This document shows, in pieces, positions 35,900 to 43,628 of a DNA stretch of 64,000 bases. Each line of letters starts with the position of its first letter. Position 1 is the first letter of the stretch. The position numbers and the translations under genes were made by a program. Under the pieces are notes generated by a model. The model was not told the origin of the DNA and ran no database searches. It worked only from the letters and a program-made list of their open reading frames with translations. The DNA is from Chitinophaga pinensis (GTDB lineage Bacteria; Bacteroidota; Bacteroidia; UKL13-3), in the NCBI GenBank assembly GCA_945860865.1, contig CAMARW010000001.1, forward strand, positions 710,294 through 774,293. The letters are read 5' to 3'.

Positions 35900-37393
35900 A
35901 TGGCATTACAAAAAGCAGGAAGTCTATGGCTGGTAGAACATTTTGAATTGAGTCATTATCAGATAACCCATCGGTCGTACATTGGTACAAGGGATAAGAT
36001 AGAATTGGCTATAGACGGCAGCATAGAACAAACTTATGGACCTAAGTATGCTCCTAAAATGAATAGGGTGCTGAGTCATATTGAATTCATGTTAAAATAT
36101 GATGATTTAAATCTTGACCTTTTGGCAGCAGTATTCTATAAGATGGAAGAGCAAGAACTTCTCAATTATATTTACGAAAGCCCAGGTGGTCGTTATCCAA
36201 GAAGGATAGGTTATTTATATGAATGGTTAACCAATAAAAAAATAAAAATTAAGCATGAATTTCAAGGTAATTATATCGATTTACTTGACTCAGAACGTTA
36301 TATAACAGGCAAAATAATAAAAAATACCCGCTGGTGTATCAATGATAATTTATTAGGTGTTCCAGCGTTTTGCCCTGTAATCAGAAAAACGCAAGCATTA
36401 AAAGTACTACTTACCAAGGACATTAGAAACGAAATTGACGGGCTTAAAAAAGACTATTCGCCCGAAATATTTCAACGTGCAAGCCAATACTTATACCGGA
36501 AAGAAACCCGATCATCTTACGAAATTGAAAGCGAAAAACCATCGCCTGATCGTATGGAACGTTTTGTTAATATACTCTATCAAGCTGGGAAACAACCTTT
36601 TTCTGAGGTAATGTCTGAACCGAGTTTAACCACGCTACAAAATGCTATAGTAGACCCTCGCTATGCCCAGCCTGGTTTTCGAGATTTTCAAAATTACATT
36701 GGGCAGACCAATTATCGTGGCGAAGAAATTTATCATTATGTATGTCCACCGCCAAGTATGGTTGGCTCTATGATGAAAGGGCTTATAACTACAGAGGAGA
36801 AAACAATCGGTAGTCCAGAAGTGGTTCGTGCTGCAATAATTGCCTTTGGATTTGTTTTTATACACCCCTTTTTAGATGGAAACGGACGTATCCATCGTTT
36901 TTTAATTCACGACATGCTAACCCGAGATGGGTTGGCAGAACAAGGATTTATTATACCAGTATCAGCGAACATGGTACAAAATATGGCGGAGTATGATAGG
37001 ATACTTGAGCGTTATTCAAAACCATTGATGCAACGTGTTCGATTTACTATTTTAGCAAGTGGTGATTTGAATATTGAAAATGCAGATGAAGTTAGTTCGT
37101 ATTTTAAATACCCTGATCTTACCATGCAAAGTGAATACCTTGCTAAAACTATATTCTCAACTATACAAGAAGACTTAGTTGAAGAACTTTATTTTCTAGA
37201 ACGCTACGACGAACTAAAAAAGGAACTTCAACTATTAATAGACATGCCAGACAAGCGATTAAGTAATGTTATTATGTATCTTCATCAAAACAAAGGGGTT
37301 TTTCCAAATCGAAGAAAAAAATTATTTGATGAAATTACAGAGGCAGAATATGAAGCGATAGAAAATATTTATTCGGAAATCTTTTCTAAATGA
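35900..37393 (+). CDS. Fic family protein
   Basis: Fic enzymes transfer AMP (or another phosphate-containing group) to hydroxyl side chains. The complete motif HPFLDGNGRIHR lies at about residues 322-333, with the catalytic His, the anion-binding loop and the Arg all present. The ~310-residue N-terminal region is large and unlike small toxin-type Fic proteins; a long helical C-terminal region follows to residue 497. I see no obvious (S/T)xxxE(G/N) inhibitory helix, although one could be missed. It is an accessory gene set between the true wlbC tail and a displaced copy, and may be a defence or toxin element. Confidence 0.9.
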   Translation: MALQKAGSLWLVEHFELSHYQITHRSYIGTRDKIELAIDGSIEQTYGPKYAPKMNRVLSHIEFMLKYDDLNLDLLAAVFYKMEEQELLNYIYESPGGRYPRRIGYLYEWLTNKKIKIKHEFQGNYIDLLDSERYITGKIIKNTRWCINDNLLGVPAFCPVIRKTQALKVLLTKDIRNEIDGLKKDYSPEIFQRASQYLYRKETRSSYEIESEKPSPDRMERFVNILYQAGKQPFSEVMSEPSLTTLQNAIVDPRYAQPGFRDFQNYIGQTNYRGEEIYHYVCPPPSMVGSMMKGLITTEEKTIGSPEVVRAAIIAFGFVFIHPFLDGNGRIHRFLIHDMLTRDGLAEQGFIIPVSANMVQNMAEYDRILERYSKPLMQRVRFTILASGDLNIENADEVSSYFKYPDLTMQSEYLAKTIFSTIQEDLVEELYFLERYDELKKELQLLIDMPDKRLSNVIMYLHQNKGVFPNRRKKLFDEITEAEYEAIENIYSEIFSK

Positions 37394-37409
37394 AGAAAGG
37401 TTGACATGT

Positions 37410-37584
37410 CCTGCACAAACAAAAGGCATTTGCGCAATATTGGGATCAAACCGAAACCTTTCCTGTGGCGGAGGGTTTGGTTCAAACCGTTTTATCATTG
37501 CCTATGCATACGGAGATGACGAGGGAGATGGTGGAGTATGTTTGTAAGGCGGTGGTAGAGTCCATAAACCAATTACCAGGGTAA
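37410..37584 (+). pseudogene. Displaced wlbC 3' end, copy B
   Basis: It starts mid-gene at LHKQKAFAQYWDQTE and runs through VLSLPMHTEMTREMVEYVCKAVVES to a TAA at 37582-37584. It has no start or upstream gene body. From 37413 to 37510 it is identical for 98 bp to copy C (39163-39260), while it is only about three quarters identical to the true wlbC tail. Confidence 0.9.
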
Positions 37585-37596
37585 ATACATTTAGAG

Positions 37597-37612
37597 ACGC
37601 GATTAATCGCGT
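37597..37612. repeat. 16-bp perfect palindrome ACGCGATTAATCGCGT
   Basis: A perfect palindrome just after displaced tail copy B. Related sequence (AACGCGATTAAT) follows copy C at 39363, and a GAGACG...CGTCTC hairpin is at 42193-42219. Confidence 0.7.
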
Positions 37613-37618
37613 TTAACA

Positions 37619-37765
37619 TGCGGCATTCAGGATTTTGCTTTTGTTAGACCAATTTTGCCTGCACGCTAAACACCCGCAGGTTTCCCAAGAATACAGAAAA
37701 GTCCTAAAGGTCTAAAATTATCATATTCTGCCATTCATCCAGGGGCTAAAGGCGCCGGGCTATTA
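37619..37765 (+). repeat. ~147-bp repeat, copy 1 (also at 41878-42025)
   Basis: A noncoding segment containing GCCTGCACGCTAAACACCCG and TTTCCCAAGAATACAGAAAA, nearly identical to 41878-42025. In both places it follows a displaced wlbC tail, suggesting that it was part of the original 3' flank that was duplicated. Confidence 0.85.
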
Positions 37766-37801
37766 TTTAAACTCAACTAAATCTCCAATTTTAGGATGAA
37801 G

Positions 37802-37886
37802 TTTGTAAGTAAATAGTTAAAATAGTACATTTGTACTTTGGATTATCATGATATTATAAGATTAATATTTAAATTATCATGTTATT
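37802..37886 (+). promoter_or_regulatory. Promoter and operator-like repeats for the first ATPase gene
   Basis: TTTG at 37802-37805, then 20 bp, then TACATTTG at 37826-37833 fits the Bacteroidota TTTG / TAnnTTTG promoter. The -7 element lies inside the inverted repeat AGTACA-TT-TGTACT (37824-37837). Two direct copies of ATTATCATGNTATT follow at 37842-37855 and 37873-37886. The layout suggests autoregulation. Confidence 0.6.
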
Positions 37887-37907
37887 TGTTATTTTAAAAC
37901 GAGATAA

Positions 37908-39047
37908 ATGTTTCTACGAAAACAAATTTTAGAAGGTGCTGAGGGGGAAAGTCTTTTTTTGTGGGGCGCTCGTCAGACAGGTAAAAGCACTTTGTTGAAA
38001 ACCCTATTTCCAAATGCCTTGTGGCTCGACTTATTGCAGTCGGATGTGTTTGAACGGTTTCAAAGAAGTCCTGTTCAGTTCAGAGAATTGGTACTAGCAA
38101 CGGCTAGTGGAACCGTGGTGGTGGTTGATGAAATTCAAAAAGTACCTGCTTTGCTCGATGAAATTCATTGGCTAATGGTTAATCATCCAACTCGTTTTGT
38201 GCTGAGTGGCTCTAGTCCGAGAAAAATTATTCGATCAGGAGCCAACTTACTGGGAGGTAGAGCGCTTCGTTATGAATTGTATCCCTTAATTTATAACGAA
38301 ATTCCTAATTTTGATTTGCAAAGAGCTTTAAATAATGGCTTGTTACCAAGGCACTATTTGTCAGATAATCCCAAAAAATTACTTTCGGCCTACATTGGAA
38401 ATTATTTGCGTGACGAGATTATCGCTGAGGCCAAAATTAGAAATATTGGCGCTTTTACAAAGTTTTTAGAAGCTGCCGCATTTTCTAACGGAGAAATGGT
38501 AAATTACACGAATATTGCATCCGATTGCGGTGTAAGTGCTATAACCATAAAGGAATATTTTCAAATTTTGGAGGATACGCTCATTGGTCGTTTTGTTCCG
38601 TCCTATCAAAAGAAGCCAAAACGCAGGGTTATTGTAGCGAGTAAATTTTATTTTTTTGATATTGGAATTGCTAATTATTTACTAAAAAGAGGGAAAATAG
38701 AACTGGGTAGCGAAGCGTTTGGTAGTGCATTTGAGCATTTTATTTATCATGAATTGTATGCCCATAGTAACTATTCGGAGCTTAATTATACTATTTCTTA
38801 TTGGAGAACTACTTCGCAAATAGAAGTAGATTTTATTTTAGGGAATAATGAGGTAGCGATTGAAGTAAAAGGGACTGATAATGTTCAATCACGGCACTTG
38901 AAAGGATTAAAAAGTTTTTCAGAGGAATATGAAGTGAAAAAACTACTCGTGGTAAGTAACGATCCGTTTGAAAGAATAGTGGGCAATATTACGGTTTTGC
39001 CTTGGTCTATTTTTTTGCAAAAACTCTGGGCGGGGGATATTATTTAA
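37908..39047 (+). CDS. AAA+ ATPase with C-terminal DUF4143 domain
   Basis: A 379-residue protein of the family with an N-terminal AAA ATPase and a C-terminal DUF4143, a nuclease-like fold. The Walker A motif is WGARQTGKSTLL (about residues 19-30). Walker B is VVVVDEIQKVP (about 70-80), and LSGSSPRKI (about 98-106) is the sensor region. The C-terminal part has EVDFILGNNEVAIEVKG (about 308-324), with the E/D-x-EVK pattern of PD-(D/E)xK folds. The function is not established. It lies between displaced wlbC tails, has its own promoter and is probably part of a mobile accessory set. Confidence 0.88.
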   Translation: MFLRKQILEGAEGESLFLWGARQTGKSTLLKTLFPNALWLDLLQSDVFERFQRSPVQFRELVLATASGTVVVVDEIQKVPALLDEIHWLMVNHPTRFVLSGSSPRKIIRSGANLLGGRALRYELYPLIYNEIPNFDLQRALNNGLLPRHYLSDNPKKLLSAYIGNYLRDEIIAEAKIRNIGAFTKFLEAAAFSNGEMVNYTNIASDCGVSAITIKEYFQILEDTLIGRFVPSYQKKPKRRVIVASKFYFFDIGIANYLLKRGKIELGSEAFGSAFEHFIYHELYAHSNYSELNYTISYWRTTSQIEVDFILGNNEVAIEVKGTDNVQSRHLKGLKSFSEEYEVKKLLVVSNDPFERIVGNITVLPWSIFLQKLWAGDII

Positions 39048-39091
39048 AAGTAAGAAGTAAGAAGTATGAAGGAGAAGAAACTCATACTTCA
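39048..39091. repeat. Short heptamer palindrome at the start of tail copy C
   Basis: GTAAGAAGTAAGAAGTATGA with TCATACTTC around the loop AGGAGAAGAAAC. It stands directly before CAAAAAGAGATG, the same point at which wlbC itself carries a palindrome (35370-35449). Confidence 0.8.
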
Positions 39092-39331
39092 AAAAGAGAT
39101 GCAATAAGAAAATCAATCTTCGAGCGTGGAATTCCAACCATGATTTACTACCCAATCGTACCGCACAAACAAAAGGCATTTGCGCAATATTGGGATCAAA
39201 CCGAAACCTTTCCTGTGGCGGAGGGTTTGGTTCAAACCGTTTTATCATTGCCTATGCATACCGAGATGACGAGGGGGATGGTGGAATATGTTTGTAAGGC
39301 GGTTTTAGAGTCCATAGATCATAGTCGATAA
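39091..39331 (+). pseudogene. Displaced wlbC 3' end, copy C
   Basis: It runs from SKRDAIRKSIFERGIPTMIY through the SLPMHTEMTRGMVEYVCKAVLES segment to a stop at 39329-39331. It lacks the first ~345 codons of the aminotransferase, including the PLP lysine. An open frame reaches back to 39002 only by reading through the palindrome and the 3' end of the ATPase gene in another frame. Beyond it, CATAGATTTGATGGGTAAGT repeats the sequence that follows the true wlbC tail. Confidence 0.9.
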
Positions 39332-39490
39332 ACCATAGATTTGATGGGTAAGTAGATTTAGAAACGCGATTAATTTGCTGTTTTGCCATTAATATCGGGC
39401 CTTACAGGTGAGGTAGGGAATTGTTTTTGTTTGTGATTTGGAATTTTGATTCTTATTCATAAATTTACATTTAGAAAATTTTGAAAAAGG

Positions 39491-39637
39491 AGATAAGAGG
39501 TAAGAGGTAAAAATTAAGAGTTAAGAGTGAAGAGTTAATAATAATAACTACTAACTTTATCTCTTTAGCCAAGGCTTTCATCTTCACTCTTAATTCTTAA
39601 CTCATAACTCATAACTCATAACTCATAACTCATAATT
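39491..39637. repeat. Heptamer palindrome with ~50-bp loop upstream of the Omp28-like gene
   Basis: The left arm has GATAAGAGGTAAGAGG and TTAAGAGTTAAGAGTGAAGAG. The right arm has CTTCACTCTTAATTCTTAA followed by five ACTCATA units. The array ends 5 bp before the ATG at 39642 and leaves no clear ribosome-binding site. Confidence 0.82.
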
Positions 39638-39641
39638 AATC

Positions 39642-41645
39642 ATGAAAAAAATCTACACTTTAATTTGTTCTCTCGCGATGTTTGGTTCGGCCATGGCCCA
39701 GAACTTTAGCGACAACTTTGATAGCTACACGGCTAACGCATATTTGGCTCAGACCAATACGGCTTGGAAAACTTGGACCAATAAGCCGGGAACCACGGAG
39801 GACGTGCGTGTGAGCAGTGCCAAGGCCAAGAGTGGTAACAACTCTTTGTACTTTAATTCTTCTGCTTCTAGTGGTGGTCCGAGCGACATTCTATTGCCTT
39901 TTGGGGGCGAGTTAACTTCGGGAACTTTTAACTTAAGCTTGCAGATTTTTGTGGATGCTGGCAAGAAAGCTTACTTCAACTTGCAGGAAAAATCTGTTGC
40001 TGGTCAGGGTTGGAGTGTGGATGTAAACTTTGATTCTTTGGGTAAATTTAATTTGGTAAACACCACAGCAGGCACTTTGTTAACGGGTTCTTATACGCCT
40101 AATGCCTGGAATAAAATTGCGTTTAATATTGATTTGAGTAGCAATACTTGGGACTTTTTAATTAATGATGTGAGCATGGGTAAGTTCCAAAATAGCTACA
40201 GGCAAATTGCTTCTATGAATATTTATCCTACACAAAATAGCTCTTATTTTATTGATGATGTGAGCTATTCTTACACGGCTTATACGCCTACAAATTTAAA
40301 TGCGGCGCTAACTTTTATTGATAAGGTGGCTGGTAAGTTGGTTGGTCAAACAGCGGTTCCCGAGATTGAGGTGAAGAATTTGGGCAATACTGCAGTTACG
40401 GCGCTTAGCCTTGAGGTGACTTATAATGGTACTACTTTAACTAAAAATGTAAGCGGTTTGAACCTAGCCAAAAATGCAAGCACTAAGGTGTTGATGGATG
40501 GTTCTGTTTCTATTGTTGGGGGTAGCAATGTGTTGAAGGCTACTTTGAAAACAGTGAATGGTGTGGCTGATGATAATGCTGCGGATGATTCAAAAGAATT
40601 GCTGATAAACCCTATGATTACTGCTCCTGGCAAGTACGTGGTGGTGGAAGAGGCAACGGGAACTTGGTGCACTTGGTGTCCGCGTGGCGCTGTGTTCTTG
40701 CGCAAAATGGATGAGAAATATGGCAAGTTATTTATTGGTATTGCAGTGCATAATAACGACCCTATGATGAATGATAATTATGATAATGGTTTGGGTACTA
40801 TTATTAGTGGTTACCCAAGTGCTACGGTAGATAGGGGTGCTGATATTGACCCATCTGCTATGGAGACGGATATTGTTGCGCGTTTGCAAGTTGCGCCTAA
40901 GGGTGGCATAAAAAGTGGGGCTATCTATAATGTAGCTTCGCGTGAATTGAAGGTGAGTTTAACTACTAAATTTAATGTGCCTGTGAGTGGAAATTATAAG
41001 GTTGCTTTTGTTTTGGTGGAGGATAGTGTAAGGGGTACTGGCACAGGTTGGGATCAGGTGAATGCATACGCGGGTGGGTCTCGCGGGGAGATGGGTGGTT
41101 TTGAAAAATTGCCTAATCCGGTTCCTGGTTCTATGATGGTGTATGATCATGTGGGTAGAATAATTTATCCTAATTTTAAGGGCTTGAATAATGCGTATGC
41201 TGCAACTGTAAATGCGGGTGATAGTTTTACGCATAATTTTACGGTTGGGGTTGATCCAACTTGGAAGGTTGAGAAGTTACATGTAGTGGGATTGTTGATT
41301 GATCCTAGCGGCAGAATAGACAATGGTAGCAATACTAAATTGAATGACGCCATTGCGAATGGTTTTGTGAATGGTACTGCTGTAACGAGCCTATTGGGTG
41401 TTAAAATGGAAGCGGGCGGATTGGTTGTTTATCCTAATCCATCTAAGGATATGTTCACGTTAAGTGGAGATGGACTGAAGGATGCTCAGGTTTCCGTGTA
41501 TACGTTGGATGGCAAATTGGTTCAGACCGAAATAGTGGAAGGCGTTACTGCTACGCTTGATGGCAGCAATTGGATGCCAGGCGTTTATGTGGCAGTGGTG
41601 AAATCTGAAGCCGGCAACTTCGCGGTGAAGATTGTGAGGGAGTAG
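39642..41645 (+). CDS. Omp28-like secreted protein with T9SS sorting domain
   Basis: A 667-residue exported protein. The signal peptide is at residues 1-19 (LICSLAMFGSAMAQ). A beta-sandwich lectin/anchor-like domain spans about residues 20-205 (NFSDNFDSYTANAYLAQ). A CARDB-like region follows (about 215-320). Then comes an Omp28-like thioredoxin-related domain with TGTWCTWCPRG, a CxxC motif (about 340-350). The C-terminal ~75 residues (VVYPNPSKDMFTLSG ... FAVKIVRE) are a T9SS type A sorting domain, which sends the protein to the cell surface. Base composition is less AT-rich than the polysaccharide genes. It lies between tail copies C and D. Confidence 0.88.
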   Translation: MKKIYTLICSLAMFGSAMAQNFSDNFDSYTANAYLAQTNTAWKTWTNKPGTTEDVRVSSAKAKSGNNSLYFNSSASSGGPSDILLPFGGELTSGTFNLSLQIFVDAGKKAYFNLQEKSVAGQGWSVDVNFDSLGKFNLVNTTAGTLLTGSYTPNAWNKIAFNIDLSSNTWDFLINDVSMGKFQNSYRQIASMNIYPTQNSSYFIDDVSYSYTAYTPTNLNAALTFIDKVAGKLVGQTAVPEIEVKNLGNTAVTALSLEVTYNGTTLTKNVSGLNLAKNASTKVLMDGSVSIVGGSNVLKATLKTVNGVADDNAADDSKELLINPMITAPGKYVVVEEATGTWCTWCPRGAVFLRKMDEKYGKLFIGIAVHNNDPMMNDNYDNGLGTIISGYPSATVDRGADIDPSAMETDIVARLQVAPKGGIKSGAIYNVASRELKVSLTTKFNVPVSGNYKVAFVLVEDSVRGTGTGWDQVNAYAGGSRGEMGGFEKLPNPVPGSMMVYDHVGRIIYPNFKGLNNAYAATVNAGDSFTHNFTVGVDPTWKVEKLHVVGLLIDPSGRIDNGSNTKLNDAIANGFVNGTAVTSLLGVKMEAGGLVVYPNPSKDMFTLSGDGLKDAQVSVYTLDGKLVQTEIVEGVTATLDGSNWMPGVYVAVVKSEAGNFAVKIVRE

Positions 41646-41649
41646 TTGA

Positions 41650-41700
41650 AGAGTGAAGAATTAAGAGTTAAGAGTACTCTTAATTCTTAACTCTTCACTC
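41650..41700. repeat. Heptamer palindrome at the start of tail copy D
   Basis: GAGTGAAGAATTAAGAG plus TTAAGAGT faces ACTCTTAATTC plus TTAACTCTTCACTC with almost no loop. Only the order of two heptamers prevents a perfect 25-bp stem. It is followed by AAAAAGAGATTC, as at the other tails. It could also serve as terminator for the Omp28-like gene. Confidence 0.87.
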
Positions 41701-41877
41701 AAAAAGAGATTCAATAAAAGCTGCGTTGGCAGAAAAATGAATCCCAAGCATGACCTATTACCCCATTGAATTACATAAGCAAAAAGCTTTTGAAAAATAT
41801 TGGGATGGAGTAGAAAGATTTCTAGTAGCAGAGGAATTGGTTCAAACCGTATTGTCTTTGCCTATGCATACGGAGAT
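41700..41877 (+). pseudogene. Displaced wlbC 3' end, copy D
   Basis: It reads KRDSIKAALAEK, a stop, then IPSMTYYPIELHKQKAFEKYWDGVERF...VLSLPMHTEM, then breaks off at the 147-bp repeat. It is closer to the true wlbC tail than copies B and C are, but lacks the last ~20 codons and has an internal TGA. Confidence 0.88.
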
Positions 41878-42150
41878 GCGGCATGCAGGATGTTGCTTTT
41901 GTTAGGCCAATTTTGCCTGCACGCTAAACACCCGCAGGTTTCCCAAGAATACAGAAAAGACCTAAAGGCCTATAATTTTGCTGTTTTGCCATTCATCCCG
42001 GGCCTAAAGGCGCCGGGCTTATATTCAATATATTTTTTACTGCAGTATGTTATTGAAATATATGTTTTACTGTTTAAATAGTCGATTTACTTCAATCTCT
42101 AGAAAATATTCAATTTAATATTGTTTTACCTAAATGTTGTAATATTGGAA
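41878..42150 (+). repeat. ~147-bp repeat copy 2 plus a relic of the Fic upstream region
   Basis: 41878-42025 nearly matches 37619-37765. From about 42020 to 42150 the sequence matches 35730-35860, the TTTAC-motif region upstream of the Fic gene, with motifs at 42036, 42066, 42086 and 42125. No Fic gene follows, so the match marks an old breakpoint. Confidence 0.8.
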
Positions 42151-42247
42151 ACGGATGTGTCCTCCTGTCGCAAGTCGCTATTAACCGGATGCATATCCCG
42201 TAGAGACGTCAATTCATCGCGTCTCCTTTTCTGTTAACCTATTATTG

Positions 42248-42355
42248 TGTAAAGTGAAATATTTGTAATATGTAAAGTAAAAATATTATAATATGTAAAA
42301 AATTATATTGATAATATGTAAATTATTGCTATATTTGACTGTAAATTAATTAAAT
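42248..42355 (+). promoter_or_regulatory. Five 23-bp TGTAAA iterons over the promoter of the second ATPase gene
   Basis: TGTAAA begins at 42248, 42271, 42294, 42317 and 42340, exactly 23 bp apart. The first three units also end in TAATA. A likely -7 element TATATTTG (42330-42337) with ATTG at 42307-42310 lies in the array, and the ATG at 42356 follows the last unit. Repressor binding along the array would block transcription. Confidence 0.7.
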
Positions 42356-43609
42356 ATGGAGTATAGGAAGCGGATATTAGATATTGAGTTGCAAAGAAAG
42401 TTGGCAGCTTCGGGGGCAGTATTAATTCGTGGCGCAAAGGCTTGTGGTAAAACTGAATCGGCCAAGCAATTGGCTAAGAGTATCATTCATGTTGATCGAG
42501 ATGAGCAAATTAAACTCTTGTTCGACACAGCACCCAATCGCTTATTGATGGGTGAAACTCCCCGTTTGATAGATGAGTGGCAAGTGATTCCTGCTTTATG
42601 GAATCTTGTGCGCCATGAGGTGGATGATCGAAAAAAAACAGCCCAGTTCATTTTAACAGGCTCTTCAAATCCAGAGGAAGAAGCTTTGTTGCACTCTGGG
42701 GCGGGTAGATTTACGATTGTTGATATGCGCACCATGTCATGGCAAGAATTGGGAATCTCTTCTGCTAAAATCAAACTATCTGATTTATTTGAAGGAAAGC
42801 CCATTGATTTACAAGACAATCGGACAGAATTGGAATTAATAGTAAACCAAATTATCAAAGGAGGCTTCCCATCTAGTTTGAATAATACAGTAAATCAAAC
42901 TGTGGATATAAATCGTGCTTATATTGAACTGTTGGCAGAAGTAGATATGAGTAGAGTGTCTAAAAGCCGCAGAGATCCCATGAAGATTAGAAGTCTGCTA
43001 AAATCATTAGCTCGAAACACAAGTACATTGGTTGACAATGTGGTTTTAGAAAAAGACATTAAAGCTCAGGAAACAATAGGTCTTTCGCGCCCCACCCTTT
43101 ACGATTATTTGGATACCTTGAACCGCTTAATGATTATTGAAGATCAGCCAGCATGGAATACGCATATTCGTTCTTCTAGTACATTGAGAAATTCGCCAAA
43201 GCGGCATTTTACGGATGTATCATTAGCGGTTGCTGCGCTTGGAGCTAATCAGCAAACTTTGTTAAATGATCTGAATTTTACAGGTTTTTTATTTGAGTCA
43301 ATGGTCATACATGATCTTCGTGTTTATGGCCAAGCAAATGATGCCAAGGTATACCATTATCGAGACTCAAGTGGGTTAGAAATAGATAGTATTGTGCAGA
43401 AATATAACGGTGAATGGTGTGCCTTTGAAATTAAATTGGGTACAGGGCAAATTGATGAAGCTGCAGTCAATTTGTTGCGACTAGCTCATTTAATCAACAC
43501 AGATAAATGTGCTGCTCCAAAATCACTCAATATCATTACTGGAACAGGGATGAGCTACACACGAAAAGATGGAATCAATGTAATTTCATTAGCATCTTTA
43601 GGTGCCTAG
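42356..43609 (+). CDS. AAA+ ATPase with C-terminal DUF4143 domain, second copy
   Basis: A 417-residue protein of the same family as 37908-39047 but only distantly similar. Walker A is RGAKACGKTESAKQL (about residues 24-38). Walker B is PRLIDEWQVIPALW (about 70-83), followed by FILTGSSNPEEE (about 97-108). A winged-helix-like region with LSRPTLYDYLDTLNRL lies near 241-256. The C-terminal DUF4143 domain has LEIDSIVQKYNGEWCAFEIKLG (about 342-363), with the E-D-ExK pattern. The iteron array upstream suggests self-control. Its function is not established. Confidence 0.88.
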   Translation: MEYRKRILDIELQRKLAASGAVLIRGAKACGKTESAKQLAKSIIHVDRDEQIKLLFDTAPNRLLMGETPRLIDEWQVIPALWNLVRHEVDDRKKTAQFILTGSSNPEEEALLHSGAGRFTIVDMRTMSWQELGISSAKIKLSDLFEGKPIDLQDNRTELELIVNQIIKGGFPSSLNNTVNQTVDINRAYIELLAEVDMSRVSKSRRDPMKIRSLLKSLARNTSTLVDNVVLEKDIKAQETIGLSRPTLYDYLDTLNRLMIIEDQPAWNTHIRSSSTLRNSPKRHFTDVSLAVAALGANQQTLLNDLNFTGFLFESMVIHDLRVYGQANDAKVYHYRDSSGLEIDSIVQKYNGEWCAFEIKLGTGQIDEAAVNLLRLAHLINTDKCAAPKSLNIITGTGMSYTRKDGINVISLASLGA

Positions 43610-43628
43610 TGCGGCAGGATTTTAGTTG

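Noticed and set aside
37597-37612. Integrase attachment site
   Set aside because: The 16-bp palindrome is perfect, but no integrase gene is in the window and similar ACGCGATTAAT pieces occur elsewhere in the region, so it is treated as a dispersed repeat.
39002-39331. Open frame of 109 codons overlapping the ATPase 3' end
   Set aside because: Only the part after 39091 has meaning, as a displaced wlbC tail; the start is a chance extension through the ATPase gene and a palindrome.
41800-42081. Open frame of 93 codons
   Set aside because: It is an out-of-frame reading of tail copy D and the 147-bp repeat and has no independent support.
42248-42355. Plasmid-type replication iterons
   Set aside because: The 23-bp period resembles iterons, but no replication initiator is adjacent; the position over a promoter fits an operator array better.
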